A stretch of 64,000 nt of DNA from NCBI GenBank assembly GCA_022649135.1, contig JALCNP010000001.1, positions 170,638-234,637 on the forward strand, written 5' to 3'. A program made the position numbers and the translations under genes. Below are positions 8,773-17,957 of the stretch, piece after piece (position 1 is the stretch's first letter; the number at the start of each line of letters is the position of its first letter). A model generated the notes under the pieces. That model was not told the origin of the DNA and ran no database searches. It was given only the letters and a program-made list of their open reading frames with translations. Origin of the DNA: Bifidobacterium sp. (GTDB lineage: Bacteria > Actinomycetota > Actinomycetes > Actinomycetales > Bifidobacteriaceae).

Positions 8773-11148
8773 TCAGTCGACCACGGCACCCTGGTGGAAG
8801 GTGCGGGAGATCACGTCCAGCTGCTGCTCCCTGGTGAGCTTCACGAAGTTGACGGCGTATCCCGAGACACGCACGGTCAGGTGCGGGTACTTGTCGGGAT
8901 GCTCGACGGCGTCCTCCAGCTGCTCTTTGCGCAGGACGTTGATGTTCGCATGGTAGAGGCCATGTCCGTTGCCCGCGTCGAGGATCCCGACAAGATTGCC
9001 GATGCGCTCCTGCTCGTCACGGCCCAGTCCGTCGGGCGTGATGGTGTTGGTCAGCGAGATGCCGTCCAACGCGTCGTTGTAGTCGATCTTTCCGACCGAG
9101 AACATCGACGGCAGCATGCCATGGGAGTCCATGCCGTTCTCCGGATTCGCACCCGGGGCATATGGGGTTCCCTTCTTGTGACCCGAGGGGAACGACCCGG
9201 TGTTCTTGCCATACTCCACATTGGAGGTGATGGTCAGAATGGACTGGGTGGGAACGGCGTCACGATACACCGGAAGCTTCCTGACCTGGCCCATAACGGT
9301 GCTCACGACCCATTCGGCAAGGCCATCGGCACGGTCATCGTCGTTTCCGTAAATCGGGAAATCGCCTTCCGTGCGGTAGCCGACGACAAGATCGTCATCC
9401 GCACCGTCGACATATTCCTTCTCGTGTCCGGGAAGGTTCTTCGCATCCTTGTTGTAGATGGGATAGACCTTCGCATATTTGACGGCGGCTAGGGAATCCG
9501 CGGCGATGGACAGTCCGGACATGCCGCAGCCAAGGGTACGGTAGACCTCCTTGTCGTGAAGCGCCATCTCGATGGACTCGTATGCATACTTATCATGCAT
9601 GTAGTGGATGATGTTCAAGGCCTCGACATAGGTCTCCGACAGCCATTCGAGAGCCTTCTCGTAGTTGTTCCTGACCTTCTCGTAATCCAGGGTTCCATCG
9701 GCCTCGGGCGTGATGGGATCTATGTATCCCTTGTCGATGACCTGCATGCCGGTCATCTCGTCACGACCTCCGTTGATCGCATAGAGCAGGGCCTTGGCCG
9801 AGTTCACACGCGCGGCGAAGAACTGCATCTGCTTACCCACCCTCATCGGAGACACGCAGCATGCTATCGCCGCGTCGTCTCCCCAGTGGGAGCGGATGTC
9901 CTTGTCGGACTCGTACTGGATGGCCGAGGTGTCGATGGAGATCATCGCGCAGAAACGCTTGTAGGCCTCCGGCAGCTTCGGATCCCAGAAGATGGTGATG
10001 TTGGGCTCAGGGCCGGGTCCGAGATGCTCAAGCGTCAGGGTGTTGAGAAGGCGGAAGGAGGTCTTGGTGACCATCGGGCGCCCGTCGTCGCCGAAACCGG
10101 CGTCCGACCAGGTCGCCCAGTAGGGGTCTCCGGAGAAGATGGCGTCGTAGTCCTTCGTGCGCAGGAAGCGCACGATGCGCAGTTTCATCACGATGTTGTC
10201 GATGATCTCCTGCGCCTCCGACTCGTTGATCAGGCCGTCCTTCAGGTCACGCTCGAAGTAGCAGTCGAAGAACGCCGAAAGACGACCGATCGACATGGCC
10301 GCGCCATCCTGGCTCTTGACCGCCGCGAGGTAACCCATATAGGTCCACTGCACGGCCTCCTGGGCGGTCTGGGCCGGGCGGGACAGGTCGAGGCCATACT
10401 CGTTGCCGAGGTTGATCAGCTGCTTGAGAGCCTTAATCTGGTCGTCATGCTCTTCGCGGAAGCGTATCCAGTGCTCGATTTCCGGCTCGGTGAAATCATT
10501 GCGATAGGGAACCGAATCCTTGTCGCGCTTCTTGAGCTCGATCAGCTTGTTCACGCCGTACAGCGCCACGCGACGGTAGTCCCCGATGATGCGGCCACGA
10601 CCGTAGGCATCGGGAAGCCCGGTGATGATCTTGTTGTGGCGAGCGATTTTGATGTTCTTCGTATACACGCCAAAAACGCCGTCGTTATGCGTCTTGCGGT
10701 ACGTGGTGAAGATCTTCTTGATTTGTGGATCGGGCTCCTTGCCCGCCTCCCTGATCGCCTGCTCGACCATGCGCCAGCCGCCGTTGGGCATCATGGCACG
10801 CTTGCAGGGCACGTCGGTCTGCAGACCGACGATGACGTTGTCCACGTCCGGGCCGTCGATGTATCCGGCGGGGAACGCGTCTATGCCCGCAGGGGTGTGG
10901 GTGTCCACATCGTATACACGCTGCTTGCGCTCGACCGCGAGATAGTTGTCGTCAAGATACTTCCATAGATGCTTGGTCTTGTCGGTGGCGTCCGCCAGGA
11001 ACGACTCATCGCCCTCGTAGGGCGTGTAGTTCTTCTGGATGAAGTCACGGACGTCGATGTCGTTTTGCCAGTTCCCTTCACAGAAATTCTTCCATGCCTT
11101 GGCCTGAAGTTCTTCTGCACTCAGAGCGGTCGCATCAACTGCTGTCAT
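8773..11148 (-). CDS. pflB: formate C-acetyltransferase (pyruvate formate-lyase)
   Basis: Converts pyruvate and CoA to acetyl-CoA and formate under anaerobic conditions, supplying extra ATP after the bifid shunt. The 791-residue product has the adjacent catalytic cysteines in [10 protein letters not shown] and the C-terminal glycyl-radical motif RVSGYAVNF. The frame runs 30 codons further upstream, but the ATG giving MTAVDATA has AAGGAG and is clearly the start. A CRP-like palindrome lies about 90 bp upstream, consistent with control by carbon or redox state. Its activase pflA follows on the same strand. Confidence 0.98.
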   Translation of the reverse strand: MTAVDATALSAEELQAKAWKNFCEGNWQNDIDVRDFIQKNYTPYEGDESFLADATDKTKHLWKYLDDNYLAVERKQRVYDVDTHTPAGIDAFPAGYIDGPDVDNVIVGLQTDVPCKRAMMPNGGWRMVEQAIREAGKEPDPQIKKIFTTYRKTHNDGVFGVYTKNIKIARHNKIITGLPDAYGRGRIIGDYRRVALYGVNKLIELKKRDKDSVPYRNDFTEPEIEHWIRFREEHDDQIKALKQLINLGNEYGLDLSRPAQTAQEAVQWTYMGYLAAVKSQDGAAMSIGRLSAFFDCYFERDLKDGLINESEAQEIIDNIVMKLRIVRFLRTKDYDAIFSGDPYWATWSDAGFGDDGRPMVTKTSFRLLNTLTLEHLGPGPEPNITIFWDPKLPEAYKRFCAMISIDTSAIQYESDKDIRSHWGDDAAIACCVSPMRVGKQMQFFAARVNSAKALLYAINGGRDEMTGMQVIDKGYIDPITPEADGTLDYEKVRNNYEKALEWLSETYVEALNIIHYMHDKYAYESIEMALHDKEVYRTLGCGMSGLSIAADSLAAVKYAKVYPIYNKDAKNLPGHEKEYVDGADDDLVVGYRTEGDFPIYGNDDDRADGLAEWVVSTVMGQVRKLPVYRDAVPTQSILTITSNVEYGKNTGSFPSGHKKGTPYAPGANPENGMDSHGMLPSMFSVGKIDYNDALDGISLTNTITPDGLGRDEQERIGNLVGILDAGNGHGLYHANINVLRKEQLEDAVEHPDKYPHLTVRVSGYAVNFVKLTREQQLDVISRTFHQGAVVD

Positions 11149-11238
11149 ATTCACTCCTTGGTGTCGTGCGCAACGCATCTTCACGCTGCTAACGTCTATC
11201 ATTCTATGTGGGCTGCCTTGAAGAAACCCAGTAAACAA

Positions 11239-11254
11239 CGTGAGCTATCTCACA
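11239..11254 (-). promoter_or_regulatory. CRP/GlxR-like palindrome upstream of pflB
   Basis: The minus strand reads TGTGAGATAGCTCACG, which matches TGTGA-N6-TCACA at 9 of 10 defined positions. The central TA also fits the actinobacterial GlxR form (NNTANN spacer). Its centre is about 98 bp before the pflB start codon, a normal activator or repressor position. I infer control of pflB by a CRP/FNR-family protein; no such gene is in the window. Confidence 0.6.
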
Positions 11255-11328
11255 TATTCACGCATAGCTCAAGAGTCGGGACTAAAATTCACCAGCCTAG
11301 GGCGGAGCTGCGTCGCGCAGGTCGCATC

Positions 11329-11541
11329 TCATGGCCGCCCCCCGTCCGGGGAGTCGCCGGGCCAGTGCTTCCACTCGCTGTCCGCCTGATCCCAGGCCTT
11401 GTTGCGCTTGCGCACTATCTCCCAGGCGTTGAGCGCGTCCTGGCGTGATTTGTACGGCCCCATCCGCTGCGCCACAGGGGATTGGGGACCGAGCTCGGCC
11501 CTCTCCGTATTGATGTTGAAATACCACTGCTTGTCTGCCAT
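11329..11541 (-). CDS. small conserved SPOR-like actinobacterial protein
   Basis: Seventy residues beginning MADKQWYFNINTERAELG, preceded by GGGAGG at good spacing. The body (AQRMGPYKSRQDALNAWEIVRKRNKAWDQ) resembles short actinobacterial proteins annotated as SPOR-domain-like, in which an aromatic strand is followed by 'MGPY.sr.eA..A' and a helix rich in Arg and Asn. There is no signal peptide or membrane segment. It lies 35 bp downstream of nadE on the same strand and may be co-transcribed. The function is unknown; homologs are sometimes mislabelled as methionine aminopeptidase. Confidence 0.72.
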   Translation of the reverse strand: MADKQWYFNINTERAELGPQSPVAQRMGPYKSRQDALNAWEIVRKRNKAWDQADSEWKHWPGDSPDGGRP

Positions 11542-11576
11542 CGCAGCCTCCCGCCCGGTGAGGGACCAGTTTATCG

Positions 11577-13274
11577 CTACTCTCTGAAAGCATTCGTGAT
11601 CGGAAGGCGGCGATCCCTGCCGAAGGCCAGGGCCGTAACCTTGGGGCCGAGCGGGTACTGCCTGCGTTTCCACTCAGCCCTGTCGACCAGACGCATCACC
11701 GTGTCGACGGTCTCGGCGTCGAAGCCGTCCCGGAGAAGATCCGCACGCCCGTGCGCATGCTCGATGTATTCGGCGAGAACCTTGTCGAGCAGAGCATACT
11801 GCGGCAGGGAGTCGGAATCCTTCTGCCCCGGACGAAGCTCCGCGCTCGGGGGCTTGACGATGCTGTTCACGGGGATCACGACTCCCGCACGGGAGTCCCG
11901 CCCCCGAGGGCCGCCCTCGTTCCCCACGATGTTCAGGGCCCCTACGGGCATGCCCGACTGCGCGGCCCTGTTGCGCCATCTCGCCAGCTCCCAGACACGG
12001 GTCTTGAGCAGGTCCTTGATGGGGGCGTACCCGCCGACAGCATCGCCGTAGATGGTGGAGTACCCGCATGCGAGCTCCGATTTGTTCCCGGTGGCCAGGG
12101 CGAGAAGGTTGTGGCTGTTGGAATAGGCCATGACGATCACGCCGCGGATTCGCGCCTGCAGGTTCTCGGCCGCCACGCCATGCAGATCCAGCTGGCGCTG
12201 GTAGGCGTCGAACAGGGGTTCGACGGGCTGGATCTCATAATGTGCGCCCAGATTTCGGGCGAGATCCGCGGCGTCGCCCTTCGACCCATCGGACGAATAC
12301 ATGCTCGGCATGGACACGCCCCACACATTCGACCCAGAGCAGGCGTCAGCGGCCATCGTGGCCACCAGCGCCGAATCGATCCCTCCCGACAGCCCCAGGC
12401 ACACCCCGGTGAAATGATTCTTCGCCATGTAGTCCTGCAGACCCAGGACGCAGGCCGTATACACCTCCTCGTCGGGGTCGAGGTCGGGGGCGACGACCTC
12501 CTTGCGCTGATTGCGCCTCGTCGTGTCCAGCGTGACATACCCCAGACTCTCCATGAACATCGGCGAACGCTGCAGCAGCGCGCCGTCGGAATCGACGACG
12601 AAGCTTCCCCCGTCGAAGACCAGATCGTCCTGGCCCCCGACCTGATTGACATACAGCAGAGGGGCCGAAAGCTCCTTCGCCCTCCTGGCGGCAAGATCGA
12701 AACGGGTGTGGGTCTTTCCCTCCTCGTAAGGGGATCCGTTGATGACGAGCAGCATGTCTATGCCACGGCGGGCGAGCTCCCCCACCGTGCCGCCATCCTG
12801 CCAGATGTCCTCGCATATGGCCACGCCGAGGTGCACGCCATCGACGTCGAAGACCACCGCACGATCTCCTGCGGCGAAGATGCGGAATTCGTCAAACACC
12901 CCGTAATTGGGAAGGAAGTGCTTGTCGTAGGCGGTCTGGACCACGCCGTCATGAAGAACGACGAGACGGTTTCTGGGCTTGTCCGAGGCATGGTCCGTCC
13001 CCACCGTCCCCAGCACGACGTATGCGTCCGACAAACCCTCCGAGGCAAGCTCCGTGGCCAGCCAGTTCGCCTTGTCCCACGCGGCCCTGCGAAAGGTCGC
13101 CCGAAAGGCGAGATCCTCGATGGGGTATCCCGTGAGCGTCATCTCCGGGAACACCACGACCTGGGCCCCGGCCTGTGCGGCCTTGTGGGCGTACTGCATG
13201 ATCTTCTCGGCATTGCCGTCAAGGTCGCCGACGCATGTGTCGATCTGGGCAAGAGCAAAACGTACCTGAGTCAT
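11577..13274 (-). CDS. nadE: glutamine-dependent NAD+ synthetase
   Basis: Last step of NAD+ synthesis: amidates nicotinic acid adenine dinucleotide with ammonia released from glutamine. The 565 residues contain an N-terminal nitrilase-type glutaminase (VVFPEMTLTGYP with the catalytic Glu near residue 44, and VAICEDIWQ with the catalytic Cys). A C-terminal PP-loop synthetase domain follows (GLSGGIDSALVA). The ATG lacks a Shine-Dalgarno, but TAGGAT lies exactly 6 nt upstream, suggesting a leaderless transcript. The downstream 70-residue gene follows closely. Confidence 0.97.
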   Translation of the reverse strand: MTQVRFALAQIDTCVGDLDGNAEKIMQYAHKAAQAGAQVVVFPEMTLTGYPIEDLAFRATFRRAAWDKANWLATELASEGLSDAYVVLGTVGTDHASDKPRNRLVVLHDGVVQTAYDKHFLPNYGVFDEFRIFAAGDRAVVFDVDGVHLGVAICEDIWQDGGTVGELARRGIDMLLVINGSPYEEGKTHTRFDLAARRAKELSAPLLYVNQVGGQDDLVFDGGSFVVDSDGALLQRSPMFMESLGYVTLDTTRRNQRKEVVAPDLDPDEEVYTACVLGLQDYMAKNHFTGVCLGLSGGIDSALVATMAADACSGSNVWGVSMPSMYSSDGSKGDAADLARNLGAHYEIQPVEPLFDAYQRQLDLHGVAAENLQARIRGVIVMAYSNSHNLLALATGNKSELACGYSTIYGDAVGGYAPIKDLLKTRVWELARWRNRAAQSGMPVGALNIVGNEGGPRGRDSRAGVVIPVNSIVKPPSAELRPGQKDSDSLPQYALLDKVLAEYIEHAHGRADLLRDGFDAETVDTVMRLVDRAEWKRRQYPLGPKVTALAFGRDRRLPITNAFRE

Positions 13275-13280
13275 GCCCCC

Positions 13281-13286
13281 ATCCTA
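13281..13286 (-). promoter_or_regulatory. -10-like hexamer for a leaderless nadE transcript
   Basis: TAGGAT, then GGGGGC (6 nt), then the nadE ATG on the minus strand. An almost identical arrangement precedes the DUF3046 gene near 50.67 kb. Confidence 0.5.
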
Positions 13287-13337
13287 GCCCCGCGACCGTT
13301 ACGGACCGGAAGTCCGACGCGGCGGCGCGCCGCCGCG

Positions 13338-14486
13338 TCACTCAAGCTCGCGAAGAACCCTGAGGGCAGCGTTCACATAGAACCTCACCGCCGTCTGCAC
13401 CGTGGCGTCGAACCCCACGAATTGCGGACTGTGCCAGTCATGGTGCCCTTCGGTCCCGTTCGATCCGACGAAGGCGAAGACCAGGCGCGTCACCCGCTCG
13501 AACTCGCAGAAGTCCTCCCCCGCCATCGAGGGGCGGATGGGCCGCAGACGCGCATACGCGTCGACATCCCCGGCGACGGCCGTGGCAAGATCGGGGTCGC
13601 CGACGAGAGGATCCTGGAAATCATCCCACTCCACGTCGGCCCCGATGCCGTATGCGTGCGCTGTGGATTCGACGATCCGCCGAAACCGGCGTTCGACCAT
13701 CTGCCCGTCGCTGTGATGGAAATATCGCACCGTTCCCGTGAATCCGGCCTCGGCCGGGACGACGTTCCACACGTCACCTCCATGAACCGCGGTCACCGAT
13801 AGCACCAGGGGATGGAAGGGCGAGGAGTTGCGGCTCACGATGGTCTGCAGGGACAGGATCATGGACGCCAGGGCCTCGATGGGCCCCGTCCCCATGTGCG
13901 GATAGCCGGCGTGGGTTCCCTCGGCGTGCAGGCCGACCGAGAATTTCACGCATCCCGCCATCATGGGCTCCGTGCCTATGGCGATCTCTCCGGGGGCGTA
14001 GTCGGGGTTGTTGTGAATGGCGATGAAGGCATCCAGATGCCCCAGGGCATCGGCGTCGATGACGCTGCGCGCGCCCCTGCCCGTTTCCTCGGCGGGCTGG
14101 AACAGCAGCACGACCGACCCCGCGATCGAGTCGCGATGCGCGGCCAGCCACCACGCCGCGCCGAGCAGACCGGACATGTGGAGGTCATGCCCGCACGCAT
14201 GCATCACTCCGGGATTGAGAGAGGAGAACGCAAGCCCCGTGTCCTCCTCGACGGGAAGCCCATCGATGTCGGCGCGCAGACCGATCCGGGGGCCGGGCCT
14301 GCCCCCGTCGATAACCGCGACGACACCGGTTTTCATGGGAGTCGCCGCCACCGTGATGCCATGGGACGTCAGCTGCGAGACAAGATACGCCGTCGTGTCG
14401 AATTCCCTGAAGCCCAGTTCCGGATGGGCATGCAGACGATGCCTCACGTTCACGAGTTCGTCGCCCACTGTCACCAGTTCAACCAT
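13338..14486 (-). CDS. M20-family metal-dependent amidohydrolase
   Basis: Probable N-acyl-amino-acid hydrolase (aminoacylase / IAA-amino-acid hydrolase group), 382 residues. Metal-binding and catalytic elements are RHRLHAHPELGF, IGLRADIDGLPVEE, the CGHDLHMSG motif, and FQPAEETGRGA with the catalytic glutamates. A dimerisation domain lies in the middle. GGGAGCA precedes the ATG. It is the last gene of the metQ-metN-metI operon, 64 bp after metI, which suggests the transporter imports the amidase's substrate or that the enzyme frees methionine from N-acylated forms. The exact substrate cannot be read from the sequence. Confidence 0.88.
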   Translation of the reverse strand: MVELVTVGDELVNVRHRLHAHPELGFREFDTTAYLVSQLTSHGITVAATPMKTGVVAVIDGGRPGPRIGLRADIDGLPVEEDTGLAFSSLNPGVMHACGHDLHMSGLLGAAWWLAAHRDSIAGSVVLLFQPAEETGRGARSVIDADALGHLDAFIAIHNNPDYAPGEIAIGTEPMMAGCVKFSVGLHAEGTHAGYPHMGTGPIEALASMILSLQTIVSRNSSPFHPLVLSVTAVHGGDVWNVVPAEAGFTGTVRYFHHSDGQMVERRFRRIVESTAHAYGIGADVEWDDFQDPLVGDPDLATAVAGDVDAYARLRPIRPSMAGEDFCEFERVTRLVFAFVGSNGTEGHHDWHSPQFVGFDATVQTAVRFYVNAALRVLRELE

Positions 14487-14550
14487 TGCTCCCTGCCTTT
14501 CCTCGGCCCCAGGCCCCGCAGCGGGGCCTGGGGGGCGTACGCTCGATGAC

Positions 14551-15258
14551 TCACCTCTGACGTCGGAGGATTCTTTTGGCCAGCGTGTTCGCGAAGGCCT
14601 GGACGACCTGCACCAGCACGATCATGATGATCACGGCCGTCCATGTGACCGTCTGATCGAATTTCTGATAGCCGTACGCTATGGCGAAATTGCCCAGCCC
14701 TCCCCCGCCGATGTAGCCGGCCATGGCCGACATGTCCAACACCCCGATGAACAGGAAGGCATAGGCGAGGATGAGCGGAGCCAGGGCCTCGGGGATGAGA
14801 ACCGTGGTGATGATCGTCAGTGTCGGGGCGCCCATGGAGCGGGCGGCCTCGATCATCCCGTCGTCCACGGGAACGAGGTTCTGCTCGACCAGACGGGATG
14901 TCGCCACCGTGCACATCACCACCATGGGGAAAATCGCCGCCACGGTGCCGATGGAGGTGCCCACGACCCTGACGGTGATCGGCTGCATCGCGGCCAGGAA
15001 GATGATGAACGGAATCGGGCGAATGATGTTGACCAACACGTCGAGCACCCGGTAGAGCACCCGGTTCTCGAAGAGATTGCCGGGTCTGGTCCCATACAGG
15101 ACAACGCCGAGCACCAGTCCGAGCAGACCTCCGATGAGAAGAGTGACCACGACCATCTCCAGTGTCTGTGCGATGGACTGGAAAAGGATGGGTTTGAGAA
15201 CCGTCCAGTCGGTCCCCCGCACGGCCATGGAAAGACCCCTGTGCATGGATATGATCAT
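14551..15258 (-). CDS. metI: methionine ABC transporter permease
   Basis: Inner-membrane permease of a MetNIQ-type importer, 235 residues with about five hydrophobic segments. The coupling-helix motif is EAARSMGAPTLTIITTVLIPEA (EAA loop, within residues 145-170). The start codon overlaps the metN stop as ATGA, so the two are translationally coupled, as expected for subunits needed in equal amounts. It is followed by the M20 amidohydrolase gene. Confidence 0.94.
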   Translation of the reverse strand: MIISMHRGLSMAVRGTDWTVLKPILFQSIAQTLEMVVVTLLIGGLLGLVLGVVLYGTRPGNLFENRVLYRVLDVLVNIIRPIPFIIFLAAMQPITVRVVGTSIGTVAAIFPMVVMCTVATSRLVEQNLVPVDDGMIEAARSMGAPTLTIITTVLIPEALAPLILAYAFLFIGVLDMSAMAGYIGGGGLGNFAIAYGYQKFDQTVTWTAVIIMIVLVQVVQAFANTLAKRILRRQR

Positions 15259-16466
15259 TGCACGCCTCCTCTGTCCTCGACCTGCGTGGGGACGTCGCCC
15301 GAGGATTCCGGGTACCGGCCCGCGTCGGAGCGCGGCTCGACCCGGGCGACGGCCCTCTCATAGTCGACGGGGTCGTCGTCCGTGCCGAAGTCGACGACAT
15401 CGCTGTGCCGCCTCAACCGTGCCAGAAACGAATCCACCGTGCTCCGGTCTCCCGAAAACTCATAGGTGAGGGCGCCGATGGCGCTCCCTGCGACCGTGTC
15501 GATGCCGCCGTAGAGCATCTGTCCCACAACGCCCGAGTCCAAAATGAGATGGGAGATGTCCTGACCGGATGAGGCGACGATCTCGCCCGTGCCCGCGCGA
15601 TGAACGGCCCTCTGACGTATCAGGATGGTCACGATCCGCCCCTTCCACTCGCGATGCATCCGCTCGACGCGCGAGCGATCGGGGATGCCCGAGATCGCCG
15701 TCGCTATGAAGCGCCTGGTGACGGGTTCCCGGGGAGCCGCGAACACGTCATAGACGTCGCCGCTCTCCACGATCGAGCCCGCGCTCATCACAGCGACCCG
15801 GTTGGCGATGCTCTGCACCACCTGCATCTGATGGGTGATCAGGACTATGGTGACGCCGAACTCCTCATTGACGCGCCGGAGCAGGGACAGCACCTCCGCG
15901 GTGGTCTGCGGATCGAGCGCGCTGGTCGCCTCGTCGGCCACAAGTATATCGGGGTTGGTGGCAAGGGCGCGGGCGATTCCCACACGCTGCTTCTGCCCCC
16001 CGGAAAGCTGGGAGGGATATTTCCCCGCATGCTCCTTCAGCCCGACGAAGTCAAGAAGCCGCTCGACGCGCCGGAGCTGATAGTCCTTGCGCCAATGGTC
16101 CAGCTGCAGCGGATAGGCGATGTTGTCGGCGACGGTCTTGGTGGAAAACAGATTGAACTGCTGGAAGATCATGCCGATCTTCCGGCGAAGGGGACGCAGC
16201 TTGGCTTCCCCCAGGGCCGTGATGTCGGTGCCCAGGACGGTGACGCGCCCGGAGGTCGGGCGCTCGAGGGCGTTGATGAGCCGCACCAGGGTCGACTTGC
16301 CCGCCCCGGAATACCCGATGATGCCGAAGATGTCGCCCCGCCGAATGTCCAGGCTCACATCGTCGACCGCCCGCGTGGCGCCGGCCGGATCCGACGAGCT
16401 CGTGCCGTGCCGGCGAAAATCCTTGACGACGTGATCCAAAGAGATGATCGACTGTTCCACTGTCAT
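15255..16466 (-). CDS. metN: methionine ABC transporter ATP-binding protein with NIL domain
   Basis: ATPase of the MetNIQ importer, 403 residues. Visible are Walker A (GYSGAGKST), the signature motif (LSGGQKQRVGIARAL), Walker B (ILVADEATSALDP) and the H-loop (VLITHQMQV). The C-terminal part has the fold length and position of the NIL domain, which in E. coli MetN binds methionine and inhibits transport. About 40 extra residues trail the NIL region. A GC-rich hairpin lies in the 189-bp gap after metQ. Confidence 0.94.
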   Translation of the reverse strand: MTVEQSIISLDHVVKDFRRHGTSSSDPAGATRAVDDVSLDIRRGDIFGIIGYSGAGKSTLVRLINALERPTSGRVTVLGTDITALGEAKLRPLRRKIGMIFQQFNLFSTKTVADNIAYPLQLDHWRKDYQLRRVERLLDFVGLKEHAGKYPSQLSGGQKQRVGIARALATNPDILVADEATSALDPQTTAEVLSLLRRVNEEFGVTIVLITHQMQVVQSIANRVAVMSAGSIVESGDVYDVFAAPREPVTRRFIATAISGIPDRSRVERMHREWKGRIVTILIRQRAVHRAGTGEIVASSGQDISHLILDSGVVGQMLYGGIDTVAGSAIGALTYEFSGDRSTVDSFLARLRRHSDVVDFGTDDDPVDYERAVARVEPRSDAGRYPESSGDVPTQVEDRGGVQ

Positions 16467-16514
16467 TGCGCCTCGTTACCCATAGTCATGTACCGGCCCG
16501 TCCCGGCGCCTCCA

Positions 16515-16561
16515 CCCCGGCCGCGCGCGTGCGCGCGACGCTCGCTCCGGCGCGGCCGGGG
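16515..16561. other. GC-rich hairpin in the metQ-metN gap
   Basis: Twelve-base arms (CCCCGGCCGCGC at 16515 and its complement at 16550) around a 23-base loop, inside the 189-bp space between metQ and metN. No T-run follows. Position fits a processing or partial-termination element giving more of the binding protein than of the ATPase and permease. Confidence 0.5.
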
Positions 16562-16655
16562 GCGTCGGCCCCGTCAGCCGTCCGGGGACCCGGCGACGCT
16601 CACAGGCATTCTAGCAACACCCCGACCTCGCATGGCGGGGCAGGGGCCGCGGACG

Positions 16656-17618
16656 TCACTTCGTGGCCCTCGCGTCCTTTTCGATTCCGGAGAGGAACCC
16701 CTGAAGCTGGGAGGCGGTGAAGCGGTTGGCGAGCGCCGCGGTTCCGCCGGAGTTGCTCTCCAGCTTGTCGAGAACGGACATACTGTGGAAAATCGACACC
16801 AGCTTCCGGTAGGTCGCATCGTTCACATCCGACTTGCGCGCAACGAAAACGTTGATGTACGGACGGGACTCGACGCTTTGGGCGTCGTCCTGATAGATGG
16901 CGTCCTTCGGATTCAGCCCGGCATCGGCCACATAGTCGTTGTTCACCACGCCCGCCGCGATGGTGGGGTCCTTCAGCGAATTGGCAACCTGCTCGGCCTT
17001 GAGGGCGGTCACCTTCACCTTGGAGGAAGCCGTGTCGATATCGGCCGGCGTGGAGAAGGCCGTCCACGCGGAACGGAGCCTGATCAGCCCCGCGGCCTTC
17101 AGAACGCCAAGGGCGCGCGCCTGGTTCGTCTCGTCGTTGGGGATCGCCACCGTCGACCCCGCCGCTATGTCCTTCACGTGCTTGACCTTGTCGGAGTAGA
17201 CGCCCAGGGGATACACCGCGGTTGCGCCTATGGGCTGCAGATCCTTGCCGTTCTTCACGTTGTAGTTCGCCAGATACAGCAGATGCTGGAACTCGTTGAG
17301 ATCGAGCTCCCCCGAATCAAGCGCGGGATTCTCCGACGTGTAGTCCTGGAAATCCACGATCTTCACGTGGATCCCGGCCTTCTGCGCCTTTTTCGTGAAT
17401 TCCGGCCATTGGGGATCGGTCGCCCCGACCACGCCGATCTTCACGGGGTTCGAGGCGGATCCCTTCGGAGCGCTCGCCCCCGAGGACAGAGCCCGGTAGC
17501 CGAAGAATCCTGCGACCGCCACCAGGGCTATGACGACGAGGGAGATGACGATGGTGCGAACCGTGTGGTTCACTCTTATCGGCTCTTCGGGATCGATGGG
17601 GTGCTGTTGGGAAGTCAT
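16656..17618 (-). CDS. metQ: MetQ/NlpA-family substrate-binding protein
   Basis: Extracytoplasmic methionine-binding component of the importer, 320 residues. After a basic, Pro-rich start comes one hydrophobic segment (TIVISLVVIALVAVAGFFG, about residues 20-38), then the NlpA-type fold beginning VKIGVVGATDPQWPEF. There is no lipobox cysteine after the hydrophobic stretch, so this protein seems held by an uncleaved N-terminal anchor rather than by lipidation. The ATG giving MTSQQHPI was chosen over one 13 codons upstream because it has a purine-rich AAGAGAGA stretch before it. It is first in the operon. Confidence 0.9.
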   Translation of the reverse strand: MTSQQHPIDPEEPIRVNHTVRTIVISLVVIALVAVAGFFGYRALSSGASAPKGSASNPVKIGVVGATDPQWPEFTKKAQKAGIHVKIVDFQDYTSENPALDSGELDLNEFQHLLYLANYNVKNGKDLQPIGATAVYPLGVYSDKVKHVKDIAAGSTVAIPNDETNQARALGVLKAAGLIRLRSAWTAFSTPADIDTASSKVKVTALKAEQVANSLKDPTIAAGVVNNDYVADAGLNPKDAIYQDDAQSVESRPYINVFVARKSDVNDATYRKLVSIFHSMSVLDKLESNSGGTAALANRFTASQLQGFLSGIEKDARATK

Positions 17619-17727
17619 GGTCGTCTCTCTTTTCCTGTCTTTCATCGGACCCGTCATGTTTCGCTCGGGTCAACGACACCAAGGATACGAGAAAACACGC
17701 GGTCCCATCCGCGTTGCGCTGAAATCC

Positions 17728-17758
17728 TCTATACATATTGCTTATAGCCTGCGTTCAA
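17728..17758 (-). promoter_or_regulatory. promoter-like elements for the met operon in a 339-bp gap
   Basis: The 339-bp gap between metQ and the divergent cyclophilin gene contains TTGAAC (-35 like) on the minus strand. It is followed after 17 nt by TGTATA or after 19 nt by TATAGA. It would give a leader of about 100 nt. I see no SAM riboswitch, T-box or clear operator in the rest of the gap, which is simply GC-rich. Confidence 0.4.
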
Positions 17759-17957
17759 TCCGCGTCATGTCGCGGATGGGGGCATCACGCACGCCCCGGG
17801 GACCGGCGGACATGCCATGCCGGCGCCGGGACGACGGGGCCACGGCGCGGCAGAGGCACGGTCCCGCGCGGGACGCAGCCATGACGGAACGACCGCCCGG
17901 GACATGTGCGGCGGGCCGGACGAGGCGGCGGTCTCGCTTGCATGCGAGACTGGAGCC

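Noticed and set aside
9556..10968. Open frame of 470 codons antisense to pflB
   Set aside because: PflB is certain on the other strand and the antisense translation matches nothing.
11751..13802. Open frame of 683 codons on the plus strand
   Set aside because: Antisense to nadE and the amidohydrolase; no recognisable domain.
15600..17747. Open frame of 715 codons on the plus strand
   Set aside because: Antisense to metN and metQ; composition is that of a mirrored coding strand.
17619..17957. SAM riboswitch or T-box before metQ
   Set aside because: The conserved blocks of these elements are absent; only a small hairpin and promoter-like hexamers are visible.
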